Shown here in pieces: positions 1-6,085 of a stretch of DNA of 12,088 bases. The first letter of the stretch is position 1, and each line of letters begins with the position of its first letter. The DNA comes from an uncultured Bacteroides sp. (lineage in GTDB: Bacteria > Bacteroidota > Bacteroidia > Bacteroidales > Bacteroidaceae): assembly GCF_959029255.1 (NCBI RefSeq), contig NZ_CAUFUE010000048.1:1-12088 (forward strand). The letters run 5' to 3'. Position numbers and translations under genes: made by a program. The notes under the pieces were generated by a model. That model ran no database searches. It saw only the letters and a list, made by a program, of their open reading frames with translations, and was not told the origin of the DNA.

Positions 1-53
1 CTTAAAATCCTTTGGCCATTGCGGCTGTGCGGGTTCAAGTCCCGCTTCGAGTA
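1..53 (+). tRNA. tRNA-Leu (anticodon UAA), 3' part only
   Basis: The window opens inside a tRNA. The first seven bases, CTTAAAA, form an anticodon loop with anticodon TAA at 3-5, and the 3' side of the anticodon stem follows. Next comes a long variable arm typical of class II tRNAs (Leu/Ser). The T stem-loop is GCGGG at 29-33, TTCAAGT at 34-40 and CCCGC at 41-45. The 3' acceptor strand is 46-52 and the discriminator base is A53, as expected for tRNA-Leu. The next bases are CTA, so the CCA end is not encoded and must be added after transcription. The 5' half (acceptor 5' strand, D arm) lies outside the window. The match to the known bacterial tRNA-Leu(UAA) 3' half is close. Confidence 0.93.
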
Positions 54-60
54 CTAGATT

Positions 61-99
61 AAGCTCTGTAAATCAATTGATTTATGGAGCTTTTTCTTT
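61..99 (+). terminator. Rho-independent terminator after tRNA-Leu
   Basis: AAGCTC (61-66) pairs with GAGCTT (87-92). Between them is a perfect 16-base palindrome (69-84), so the hairpin extends through the middle. A T-rich run follows (91-99). It lies directly downstream of the tRNA and most likely ends its transcript. Confidence 0.75.
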
Positions 100-132
100 A
101 TAAAACTATCCTGTCTTACTTTGATGTTGATT

Positions 133-140
133 TATCTTTG
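133..140 (+). promoter_or_regulatory. Candidate Bacteroides -7 element for the thioredoxin gene
   Basis: TATCTTTG fits the Bacteroides sigma-ABfr -7 consensus TAnnTTTG. It would start transcription near 147, about 75 bases before the thioredoxin ATG. No clear TTTG -33 element is seen at the usual 19-21 base distance, so this rests on the -7 match and its position. Confidence 0.4.
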
Positions 141-221
141 ATTATACTAAATTATCCTTTACCGCATAAACCTTTTTTCTTTCTGCATTGTTGCAACGCA
201 AACAATTAAAATCAATGAGAT

Positions 222-548
222 ATGAAAGAGAAAAATGTCGCTCGTGAAGAGAGGAATAAAGGAAAGTTGGCTCATGCCGATTGGGTGATGGCTGAATTTT
301 ATGCAACCTGGTGTCCTCATTGCCAACGCATGCAACCGGTGGTAGAGGAGTTCAAGAAAGAGATGGAAGGAACACTTGAAGTGGTGCAGGTGGATGTAGA
401 CCAGGAAAGCGCACTTGCTGATTTCTATACGATTGACGGTACTCCTACGTTTATTCTTTTTAGAAAGGGAGAACAACTTTGGAGACAGTCGGGCGAATTG
501 ACACTGGAAAGGCTGGAAAGAGCTGTTAAAGAGTTTATGCCCCTTTAA
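222..548 (+). CDS. Small cytoplasmic thioredoxin-fold protein with CPHC active site
   Basis: This encodes a 108-residue single-domain thioredoxin, the usual size of the family. The sequence around residues 25-38 is a thioredoxin active-site segment (FYATWCPHCQRM), with redox cysteines C31 and C34. The conserved cis-proline loop is at GTPTF (73-77), and the DVDQ strand near 58-61 also fits. It has no signal peptide or membrane segment, so it should act in the cytoplasm as a protein disulfide reductase or similar. The dipeptide between the cysteines is Pro-His, as in DsbA, instead of the normal Gly-Pro of thioredoxin, which in other proteins raises the redox potential. It is the only clear plus-strand gene here and appears monocistronic, between the tRNA terminator and a convergent gene. 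No thioredoxin reductase or client gene is nearby, so its partner is unknown. Confidence 0.9.
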   Translation: MKEKNVAREERNKGKLAHADWVMAEFYATWCPHCQRMQPVVEEFKKEMEGTLEVVQVDVDQESALADFYTIDGTPTFILFRKGEQLWRQSGELTLERLERAVKEFMPL

Positions 549-578
549 GGACATTTCTGTGTGTTGTGGAGGTTTGGA

Positions 579-617
579 GGGCAAAAGCCATGCTATTTGC
601 CCTTACAGCTTTTTTTA
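579..617 (+). terminator. Hairpin and T-run between convergent genes
   Basis: GGGCAAA (579-585) pairs with TTTGCCC (596-602). Within it AGC/GCT can extend the stem with one bulged A. A T-run follows at 610-616. It lies between the ends of the thioredoxin gene (plus) and the PagL-like gene (minus), so it probably ends the thioredoxin transcript. The T-run starts a few bases after the stem, which makes it a less than ideal terminator. Confidence 0.5.
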
Positions 618-620
618 TAA

Positions 621-1832
621 TCAGAACAGTTTTGGGCGTTTGTTATTGAAGCGGTATCCGATACCCAGCATCAGATAGTTCGGCTCATGGAAATCTTTCA
701 GGTTATATCCGATATGCAGATAAGTATTGCGGCTCGTGTCAATTTTAAGCGCCAGTATTTGGTAGAACGATTTGAGGTCGCCGCCACTGTGCAGGACATT
801 GGCGCCAAAACCGATGCCGACACTAAAATAGGGCATGACAAATTCTCCGCGGGCGGAAACACCCAAAGAGAGTTGTTTCCCGAGAGACGGTGTGCCGAAC
901 GCTTCTTGTTCGTTATCGCCTCCGCTACTGATGTAATCTCTTGCATAAACATTGGCACTGGCATCATAAACCCCGTCCAGTGAGACGCCTGCCCTGAATT
1001 TATATCCGAAGTTATACATCGGAGCGAAGTTGAAGCCTGCTACCGTATATTTACCCGGCGCAGGCACTTGCCCTCCCGAAACATTGATTGCTTTTCGCCG
1101 CCAGGAACCGAACAGGGTAAGGTCATAACTGACGTGGCGGGGGAAAGCTGGAATAAGTACCGGCTGTAATGGTTTTCTGAGCTCCTCCATTTTCCGGTTG
1201 AAATTGTATACCACACCAATCTTGAAGTCTATCGTATTCAGTCCGGTATTGGGGAATTTCGTGTTACCATTTGAGAAATGGCTCATCGTTCCACCTATAT
1301 TCAAATCGAATTGTGGAGACAATATGCAGTTCAGATAGAGTCCTGCATTCAGGTAAGCATTGATTTTTGAACCAATAACGGTATTATTGTAATTCTCGTG
1401 TGAATCGTAGGGCTTCCAACCGAAAGACATTCCGAATCCCCATTCATAATTCAGGGAAAAGCGAGGTGCGATTTTTGCGATGCGCGCTCCCTGGAATAAA
1501 TAGAGAGCTAAGGGATTGCCGATTTCCTTGCGATTACCAAAATCAAAATACCCTAGGCCTATTCCTTGATAAGCGCCCCCGTAAACTTTGTCGGCGGCAG
1601 TGCCCGGCTGTAGTTGGAAGGAGTACTTCAGATGTGCAGAGTAAGTGGATTGCAGGTATTTGCGCATATCATTTTCACCACGCAGAAAAGAACTGGTGGG
1701 GAAAATATAGCCCGGACGGCCTTCTATGCCGAGTCGATGGATATATTTTTCTTGTGCAGATATGGTGCCGGACAGGAGAAGAATAACTATCAATAGAGAG
1801 GTGACTTTCCAAGTCCGTATTTTAATACTCAT
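621..1832 (-). CDS. PagL-like outer-membrane beta-barrel protein (acyloxyacyl hydrolase / lipid A deacylase family)
   Basis: This is a 403-residue exported protein. Residues 1-27 form a signal peptide: basic start, hydrophobic core LLIVILLL, and probable cleavage after SAQ. The rest alternates short hydrophobic strands with many Gly, Tyr and Asn, and ends in phenylalanine, as outer-membrane barrels do. The motif H185-F-S187-N188-G with a following P-N-x-G (194-197) matches the His-x-Ser catalytic motif of PagL, which removes the 3-position acyl chain of lipid A. PagL itself is about 150-170 residues; this protein is more than twice as long, and its second half (about 225-403) looks like another barrel unit ending in LGIGYRFN, similar to IGVVYNFN at the end of the first. 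I do not see a glutamate at the spacing of the third PagL catalytic residue, so activity is uncertain. It appears to be a single-gene unit with its own promoter. Confidence 0.75.
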   Translation of the reverse strand: MSIKIRTWKVTSLLIVILLLSGTISAQEKYIHRLGIEGRPGYIFPTSSFLRGENDMRKYLQSTYSAHLKYSFQLQPGTAADKVYGGAYQGIGLGYFDFGNRKEIGNPLALYLFQGARIAKIAPRFSLNYEWGFGMSFGWKPYDSHENYNNTVIGSKINAYLNAGLYLNCILSPQFDLNIGGTMSHFSNGNTKFPNTGLNTIDFKIGVVYNFNRKMEELRKPLQPVLIPAFPRHVSYDLTLFGSWRRKAINVSGGQVPAPGKYTVAGFNFAPMYNFGYKFRAGVSLDGVYDASANVYARDYISSGGDNEQEAFGTPSLGKQLSLGVSARGEFVMPYFSVGIGFGANVLHSGGDLKSFYQILALKIDTSRNTYLHIGYNLKDFHEPNYLMLGIGYRFNNKRPKLF

Positions 1833-1881
1833 GATGCCGTGCTGTTCTTCGTTGAATTAATACATAGCTTGAATAACGTCG

Positions 1882-1889
1882 CAAATATA
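1882..1889 (-). promoter_or_regulatory. Candidate Bacteroides -7 element for the PagL-like gene
   Basis: On the minus strand this reads TATATTTG, a full match to TAnnTTTG. It would give a start near 1875 and a leader of about 40 bases. No good -33 TTTG is visible. Confidence 0.5.
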
Positions 1890-1987
1890 ACCCTTTTATC
1901 CTTTTATTTGCATAAAAAGCTAGGATTTGCAATGTTAATAATTCATCTTCCCTGCTATTAAAGAACTTTGCGCCTCTAAACTTATAC

Positions 1988-2020
1988 TCCCTGCCATTCG
2001 GAATAAAGGAATGACAGGGA
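1988..2020 (-). terminator. Hairpin downstream of the DUF2007-like gene
   Basis: TCCCTG-C-CATTC (1988-1999) pairs with GAATG-A-CAGGGA (2009-2020), giving 11 base pairs around one mismatch and a 9-base loop. It lies 13 bases past the stop of the minus-strand gene at 2033. The minus strand has no strong T-run after it, so it may be a transcript 3' end rather than a classic terminator. Confidence 0.45.
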
Positions 2021-2032
2021 ATACAAATGTTT

Positions 2033-2230
2033 TTAGAAAACCCTTCTGCTACTGATAATCCGCATGGCTACGGTATAGTACTCACAAGGTACAGAGAGTT
2101 GGATGCCGTTCCCCTTGTCCTCTGATGAGACGGTAATATACGCAGATTTTAGCAATTGCTTTACGCTTTCTGCCTCCCACGGACTACCGGCAAAGACGTT
2201 GATTTGAGAAATCTTTCTACTTGTAATCAT
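2033..2230 (-). CDS. Small DUF2007-like protein (putative signal transducing protein)
   Basis: This encodes 65 residues with no signal peptide or membrane segment. The segment NVFAGSPWEAESVKQLLKSA (11-30) followed by a beta stretch ITVSS fits the start of DUF2007 proteins, in which a strand is followed by a helix carrying 'EA..VK.LL..A' and then a second strand. DUF2007 domains are small ferredoxin-like folds thought to be regulatory; no biochemical activity is known to me. The later part (IQLSVPCEYYTVAMRIISS) would form the remaining strand and helix. It is a single gene with its own -7 element and a downstream hairpin, between an outer-membrane protein gene and the acyl-CoA synthetase operon. 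The family call rests on a short pattern and should be treated as likely rather than certain. Confidence 0.6.
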   Translation of the reverse strand: MITSRKISQINVFAGSPWEAESVKQLLKSAYITVSSEDKGNGIQLSVPCEYYTVAMRIISSRRVF

Positions 2231-2282
2231 TTGCTTTGAATTTTTAGTTTTACACGTTTATTTTGCTGTTTTATTTCACCCA

Positions 2283-2290
2283 CAAATATA
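2283..2290 (-). promoter_or_regulatory. Candidate Bacteroides -7 element for the DUF2007-like gene
   Basis: On the minus strand this reads TATATTTG, a full match to TAnnTTTG. It is 53 bases upstream of the ATG at 2230. No -33 element is seen at the usual spacing. Confidence 0.45.
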
Positions 2291-2375
2291 GAAGCTTGTT
2301 CTCTATATGAGGTATAATAATCATTCAAAAAAGTATGTGTTTTGTGCAAACGTTATAGAAAAGTCTCAAAGGATA

Positions 2376-2417
2376 GCAATATTGTTCCATCTGAGCTAAG
2401 AGATGGAACAATATTGC
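2376..2417 (-). terminator. Perfect 17-bp inverted repeat after the acyl-CoA synthetase gene
   Basis: The 17 bases at 2376-2392 are the exact reverse complement of 2401-2417, around the 8-base loop GAGCTAAG. It starts 18 bases past the stop codon of the minus-strand synthetase gene. Its position fits an operon terminator or an mRNA-stabilising 3' hairpin. The minus strand lacks a proper T-run after the stem, so factor-independent termination is not certain. Confidence 0.55.
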
Positions 2418-2435
2418 AAATAGGGAAAAAGAAAC

Positions 2436-4091
2436 TTATTTTTCGTCGTTCTTGCGAATTTCCACACGGCGGATTTTTCCACTGATTGTTTTGGGAAGTT
2501 CGTCTACGAACTCAATGACGCGTGGATATTTATACGGTGCGGTAACCTTTTTAACATGATTTTGAAGCACCTTAATCAGCTCTTCTCCGGCACGGGCTTT
2601 GTAATCCTTAGCAAGTACAATGGTTGCTTTTACCACTTGTCCGCGTATTTCATCGGGTACCCCGGTAATGGCGCATTCCACAACGGCAGGATGTGTCATC
2701 AGTGCGCTTTCCACTTCGAACGGGCCGATGCGGTAACCGCTACTTTTAATTACATCGTCGGCACGGCCTACAAACCAAAGGTAACCGTCTTCATCTTTCC
2801 AAGCCACATCGCCGGTGTAGTAAACGCCGTCGTGCCAAGCTTCGTGCGTGCGATTGGCATCCCGGTAATACTCTTTAAATAAGCCCAGCGGTTTGCCTTT
2901 ATCGGTACGGATTACGATTTGTCCCTGTTCACCGGCTTCTACCGACCGACCGTCATGGTCTATCAGGTCTACTTCATATTGAGGATTCGGCAATCCCATA
3001 CTGCCCGGTTTGGGCTCCATCCACGGCATAGTGGCTACGGTAAGGGTTGTTTCCGTTTGACCGAAACCTTCCATCAGCTTGATACCCGTTAATTTTTTGA
3101 ATGTCTCAAACACGGCGGGGTTCAGAGCTTCTCCGGCAATGGTACAATATTGCAAGGACGAGAGGTCATACTTCGTCAGGTCTTCATGGATGAGGAAACG
3201 GAAGATGGTAGGGGGGGCACACAAGGAAGTGACATGATAGTTTTGTATCTTCTCCAGGATATCCCCCGGAGTAAACTTCTCATGGTCGTATACGAAAACA
3301 TTGGCACCGGCAATCCATTGCCCGTATAGTTTTCCCCATACGGCTTTTCCCCAACCGGTATCGGCGATAGTGAGGTGGAGACTGTTTTCGTGCAGATTAT
3401 GCCAGAAGCTCCCGGTTACGATATGCCCCAGCGGATAAGTGAAGTCGTGGGCAACCATTTTAGGTTCTCCCGTCGTCCCGCTGGTGAAGTACATCAGGGA
3501 AATATCGTCGTTGCTGTTGGCGTGTTCCGGTTTCACGAAAGGTACGGCATTTTCTATGCCTTTATGGAAATCATCGAATCCTTCGGGAACTTCAGGACCT
3601 ACGCTGACGAGGTTTTTCACAGAAGGAGAATCGGGCATTGCAGCGGTGATGTGGTCGGTGATGACACTTTCACCGGCACAGACAATCATCTTGATGTCTG
3701 CGGCGTTGCAACGATACACAATATCTTTCTTTGTCAGCAAGTGCGTAGCTGGAATTACTACCGCCCCAAGCTTGTGCAGTGCAACAATGCTGAACCAGAA
3801 CTCGAAGCGGCGCTTCAAAATCAGCATCACCATGTCGCCATGCCCGATGCCAAGGCTTTGGAAATACGAAGCCGTCATATCCGTATAGCGTTTCATATCG
3901 CCAAAGGTGAATTGCTTGTGCTCGCCTTTATCATTCGTCCAGAGCAGAGCGGGTTTGTCGGGTTGCTCGGCAGCCCAGGCATCTACTACGTCATAACCGA
4001 AGTTGAAATTCTCCGGTACGTTAATCTTTAAATTCTTGATAAAGTCCTCCTGAGAAGTGAAGGACGTTTGTGATAAAAATCTTTCTACCAT
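2436..4091 (-). CDS. AMP-forming acyl-CoA synthetase (acetyl/medium-chain type)
   Basis: This 551-residue enzyme of the ANL superfamily activates a carboxylic acid with ATP and joins it to coenzyme A through an acyl-adenylate. Visible core motifs, in order: the phosphate-binding loop YFTSGTTGEPK (201-211), EGFGQTET (341-348), YTGDVAWKDEDGY (425-437), the hinge region GRADDVIKSSGYR (442-454) and the C-terminal catalytic lysine K539 in KTISGKIRR. Length and motifs fit the medium-chain (ACSM-like) and archaeal branched-acyl synthetases better than the longer, roughly 650-residue acetyl-CoA synthetase Acs. The exact acid cannot be read from the sequence; acetate, propionate, isobutyrate and similar gut short-chain acids are candidates. 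It has no signal peptide, so it is cytoplasmic. The gene begins 18 bases after the XRE/cupin regulator gene ends, so the two are almost certainly co-transcribed. Confidence 0.92.
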   Translation of the reverse strand: MVERFLSQTSFTSQEDFIKNLKINVPENFNFGYDVVDAWAAEQPDKPALLWTNDKGEHKQFTFGDMKRYTDMTASYFQSLGIGHGDMVMLILKRRFEFWFSIVALHKLGAVVIPATHLLTKKDIVYRCNAADIKMIVCAGESVITDHITAAMPDSPSVKNLVSVGPEVPEGFDDFHKGIENAVPFVKPEHANSNDDISLMYFTSGTTGEPKMVAHDFTYPLGHIVTGSFWHNLHENSLHLTIADTGWGKAVWGKLYGQWIAGANVFVYDHEKFTPGDILEKIQNYHVTSLCAPPTIFRFLIHEDLTKYDLSSLQYCTIAGEALNPAVFETFKKLTGIKLMEGFGQTETTLTVATMPWMEPKPGSMGLPNPQYEVDLIDHDGRSVEAGEQGQIVIRTDKGKPLGLFKEYYRDANRTHEAWHDGVYYTGDVAWKDEDGYLWFVGRADDVIKSSGYRIGPFEVESALMTHPAVVECAITGVPDEIRGQVVKATIVLAKDYKARAGEELIKVLQNHVKKVTAPYKYPRVIEFVDELPKTISGKIRRVEIRKNDEK

Positions 4092-4109
4092 AACTTTGTC
4101 AGGTTGTAT

Positions 4110-4664
4110 TTACATTATGATGGCAAGGAAGCGTACTGTTTTTCCATCAAGCGCTTTCATGCCGTGCGGTAGTTTGGAGTTGAAGTACAGACTATCTCCC
4201 TCGTTTAAAATCAAGTCTTTACCATCGATGCTGACCAGCATTCGTCCTTCCAAAACAAGGTTGAATTCCTGTCCGTTGTGACTATTGTAATGTATAGGCA
4301 TACTGTCCGGTTTCGGTTCTACGGTAACGATGAACGGGTCGGCTGCGCGGTTCATGAAACCGGCGGCGAGCGACTGGTACTTGTATGCTTTGGTGCGTTC
4401 GATACTTGTTCCCTTTCCGGCACGGGTCAGGAAGTAAGAACTCATTTTCGGTTCCTCGCCGAACATCAGCGCATCAAGAGCAATGCCATACCGGCGTGCT
4501 ATCTTTTGCAACATGCTGACGGATATATCGTAATCTCCTGTCTCTGCAAGACGGTATTCTTCAGCGGAAATATCGCAATCGCGCGCGATATCTTCGGCGG
4601 TCAGTTCCAAAACGTCACGCAACCCGCGCAGGCGTTCTGCTATTAGTTTGATTTGTTCGTCCAT
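4110..4664 (-). CDS. XRE-family regulator with C-terminal cupin domain
   Basis: This 184-residue protein has two domains. Residues about 8-66 form an XRE helix-turn-helix (LRGLRDVLELTAEDIARDCD, then a second helix pair ending near ALDALMFG). Residues about 115-184 form a single small beta-barrel cupin (HNGQEFNLVLEGRMLVSIDG, then LNEGDSLYFNSKLPHG). Such proteins bind DNA with the first domain and a small ligand or metal with the cupin. It lies 18 bases upstream of the acyl-CoA synthetase gene in the same direction, so it probably controls that gene in response to an acid or acyl-CoA; this is inferred from context. No TAnnTTTG promoter is visible in the 29 bases before it or inside the GIY-YIG gene upstream, so its promoter is unclear. 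Confidence 0.9.
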   Translation of the reverse strand: MDEQIKLIAERLRGLRDVLELTAEDIARDCDISAEEYRLAETGDYDISVSMLQKIARRYGIALDALMFGEEPKMSSYFLTRAGKGTSIERTKAYKYQSLAAGFMNRAADPFIVTVEPKPDSMPIHYNSHNGQEFNLVLEGRMLVSIDGKDLILNEGDSLYFNSKLPHGMKALDGKTVRFLAIIM

Positions 4665-4693
4665 ATTTATAATTTATGTATTAATATTGAGTT

Positions 4694-4996
4694 TCAGTTA
4701 TACCATTGTACTTGCTCATTTAAATCTGCCAATGTAGGGTTTAGTCTTTTTATTAACGTTTCCTTTTTATTCCGATTCCAGCCTTTTAATTGTTTCTCGC
4801 GTGCAATGGCAGTTTCTATGTGTTGGAAACCTTCAAAGTATAACAAACAATGGCAATTGTATTTTTTGCTGAAGCCATCTATTGTGCCATTTTTATGTTC
4901 CATACATCGCCGAAATAAATTATTAGTTACTCCTATGTAGAATACGGTTCTATTTATATTGGCCATGATATAAATCCAGTATTGGTAATCGGGCAT
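4694..4996 (-). CDS. Small GIY-YIG nuclease-domain protein
   Basis: This 100-residue protein is a single GIY-YIG domain, as in the UPF0213/YhbQ-type proteins. The two signature strands are W7-I8-Y9 and Y20-I21-G22. The conserved arginine is R29 or R30, a histidine follows at H34, and the metal-binding glutamate is probably E61 in the helix IETAIAREKQLKGW. All the catalytic residues expected for a working nuclease are therefore present. No DNA-binding domain is attached, and its natural substrate is unknown. It lies between proC and the XRE/cupin regulator gene and starts 46 bases from an imperfect inverted repeat (5043-5133). It looks more AT-rich than the metabolic genes on either side, and such small GIY-YIG genes are scattered in bacterial genomes, so it may be an inserted passenger. 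Confidence 0.88.
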   Translation of the reverse strand: MPDYQYWIYIMANINRTVFYIGVTNNLFRRCMEHKNGTIDGFSKKYNCHCLLYFEGFQHIETAIAREKQLKGWNRNKKETLIKRLNPTLADLNEQVQWYN

Positions 4997-5042
4997 ATTA
5001 GATGTATTATAGTTGTCGATATATTATAGTCATTTTCATTCC

Positions 5043-5133
5043 GTCATCCTGAGCTTGTCGAAGGATCTCTTCTATCGATGCATACTGGTTGTATAGTGGG
5101 GAGAGGAGATGCTTCGACTTCGCTCAGCATGAC
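5043..5133. repeat. Imperfect inverted repeat (REP-like) beside the GIY-YIG gene
   Basis: The 27 bases at 5043-5069 and the 28 bases at 5106-5133 are inverted copies. Read toward the centre, both contain GTCAT, CTGAGC, GTCGAAG and ATCTC blocks. They differ at two substituted bases and a short variable stretch with one extra base in the right copy. The 36-base middle is unrelated. This sequence type (GTCAT-CTGAGC-GTCGAAG) recurs as an intergenic repeat in many bacterial genomes, as far as I recall. RNA from either strand could form a long hairpin, so it may also act as a transcript end for proC. Confidence 0.8.
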
Positions 5134-5185
5134 AGATGATAGTATTGTTAATAATCATGGAATATTCATTATCAAACATTCATCA

Positions 5186-5962
5186 TTATACACTACTTTT
5201 CTTGATAGCCTTGATAATCGCTGAATCAAATCCTTCATGCTCCAGTTCGTTAATACCTTTGATAGTGATGCCGCCGGGGGTACACACCTTATCGATTTCA
5301 ACACTGGGATGAGTATCATTATTCAAAATCAACTCGGCTGCGCCCTTTACCGATTGTGCCACCATGTGCATGCCGTCTTTGGGATAAATACCCAGTTCGA
5401 TGCCTGCTTGCATGGCTGCTTGGATATATTTCAGTACGTATGCAATGCCACAGGAAGTCATGGATGTACAAGCTGCGAATTTCTCCTCGGGGATGAGCAT
5501 GGCAAGCCCCATTTGGTTGAAGATGTCGAGCAGCAGTTGTTCCTGCTCTTTGGTCGCATTCCGGCTGGCAATGAGAGTCATACTTTCCATTTCGCTGATA
5601 GCGGTATTGGGGATGATGCGGAACATCGTCATTTCCGGTTCGGCTACATAATGTGCCAACTCTTCGAAATTGATACCCGCAGCCACAGATATAATAATTT
5701 GCTTACTTTTCAGTTTCAGCTCACGCAGAGTGCTTTTGATGAGCCACGGTTTGACTGCCAATATGATAAGTTCGGCACCGATTACGGCCTCCTGGTTATC
5801 ATTGGTAGTCTGCATGGCTGGAAACTCAGCCTTCAACGCATCTAGTTTGCCCTGCGAAGGGTTAGAAATAATAATATCTCCGGCGGGGATGATTGTTCCT
5901 TTTGCCAGACCGCGAGCTATAGAGCCGCCCATATTTCCAGCTCCGATAATTGCTGTTTTCAT
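5186..5962 (-). CDS. proC: Pyrroline-5-carboxylate reductase
   Basis: This 258-residue cytoplasmic enzyme reduces pyrroline-5-carboxylate to proline with NAD(P)H, the last step of proline synthesis. The N-terminal Rossmann motif is IGAGNMGGSIARGL (6-19). The middle part RIIPNTAISEMESM (115-128) and the C-terminal signature CTPGGITIKGINELEHEGF (227-245) are the family marks of P5C reductase. Length is slightly short but normal for the family (about 260-280). It lies downstream of argD in the same direction but is separated by a Rho-independent terminator (6014-6055) and has its own -7 element (5995-6002), so it is probably a separate unit rather than part of the arginine operon. The physical link with arginine genes makes sense because both pathways derive from glutamate. 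Confidence 0.95.
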   Translation of the reverse strand: MKTAIIGAGNMGGSIARGLAKGTIIPAGDIIISNPSQGKLDALKAEFPAMQTTNDNQEAVIGAELIILAVKPWLIKSTLRELKLKSKQIIISVAAGINFEELAHYVAEPEMTMFRIIPNTAISEMESMTLIASRNATKEQEQLLLDIFNQMGLAMLIPEEKFAACTSMTSCGIAYVLKYIQAAMQAGIELGIYPKDGMHMVAQSVKGAAELILNNDTHPSVEIDKVCTPGGITIKGINELEHEGFDSAIIKAIKKSSV

Positions 5963-5994
5963 ATCATCTTGTTATTTAAAAAGTTGTCTTCAGA

Positions 5995-6002
5995 CAAAGG
6001 TA
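5995..6002 (-). promoter_or_regulatory. Candidate Bacteroides -7 element for proC
   Basis: On the minus strand this reads TACCTTTG, a full match to TAnnTTTG. It would start transcription near 5988, about 26 bases before the proC ATG, and just after the argD terminator. No clear -33 element is present. Confidence 0.5.
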
Positions 6003-6013
6003 GATATTTTCTA

Positions 6014-6055
6014 TAAAAAACGACCGAAATGGAAAACTATTCTTTTTTCGGTCGT
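6014..6055 (-). terminator. Rho-independent terminator of the arginine operon
   Basis: On the minus strand, ACGACCGAAA (6055-6046) pairs perfectly with TTTCGGTCGT (6029-6020). The stem is followed at once by a run of T (plus-strand A's at 6015-6020). It begins about 30 bases past the argD stop. This is the clearest terminator in the window and separates argD from proC. Confidence 0.85.
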
Positions 6056-6085
6056 CTCTTTTGCTGGCTGATTATATGGCAAATA

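Noticed and set aside
1..99. The tRNA-Leu 3' end as an integration site of a mobile element
   Set aside because: No integrase gene is present, and I see no second copy of the tRNA 3' end in the window.
159..584. A 141-codon minus-strand frame covering the thioredoxin gene
   Set aside because: The plus strand encodes a clear thioredoxin with active site and cis-proline. The minus frame's product lacks motifs and resembles an antisense translation.
3375..4031. A 218-codon open frame on the plus strand
   Set aside because: It lies entirely antisense to the acyl-CoA synthetase gene, whose motifs are unmistakable. Its product is rich in His, Arg and Phe without any recognisable domain, as expected for a shadow frame.
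5043..5133. The inverted repeat as part of a CRISPR array
   Set aside because: There are only two copies, in opposite orientation and imperfect, with no regular spacers and no cas genes.
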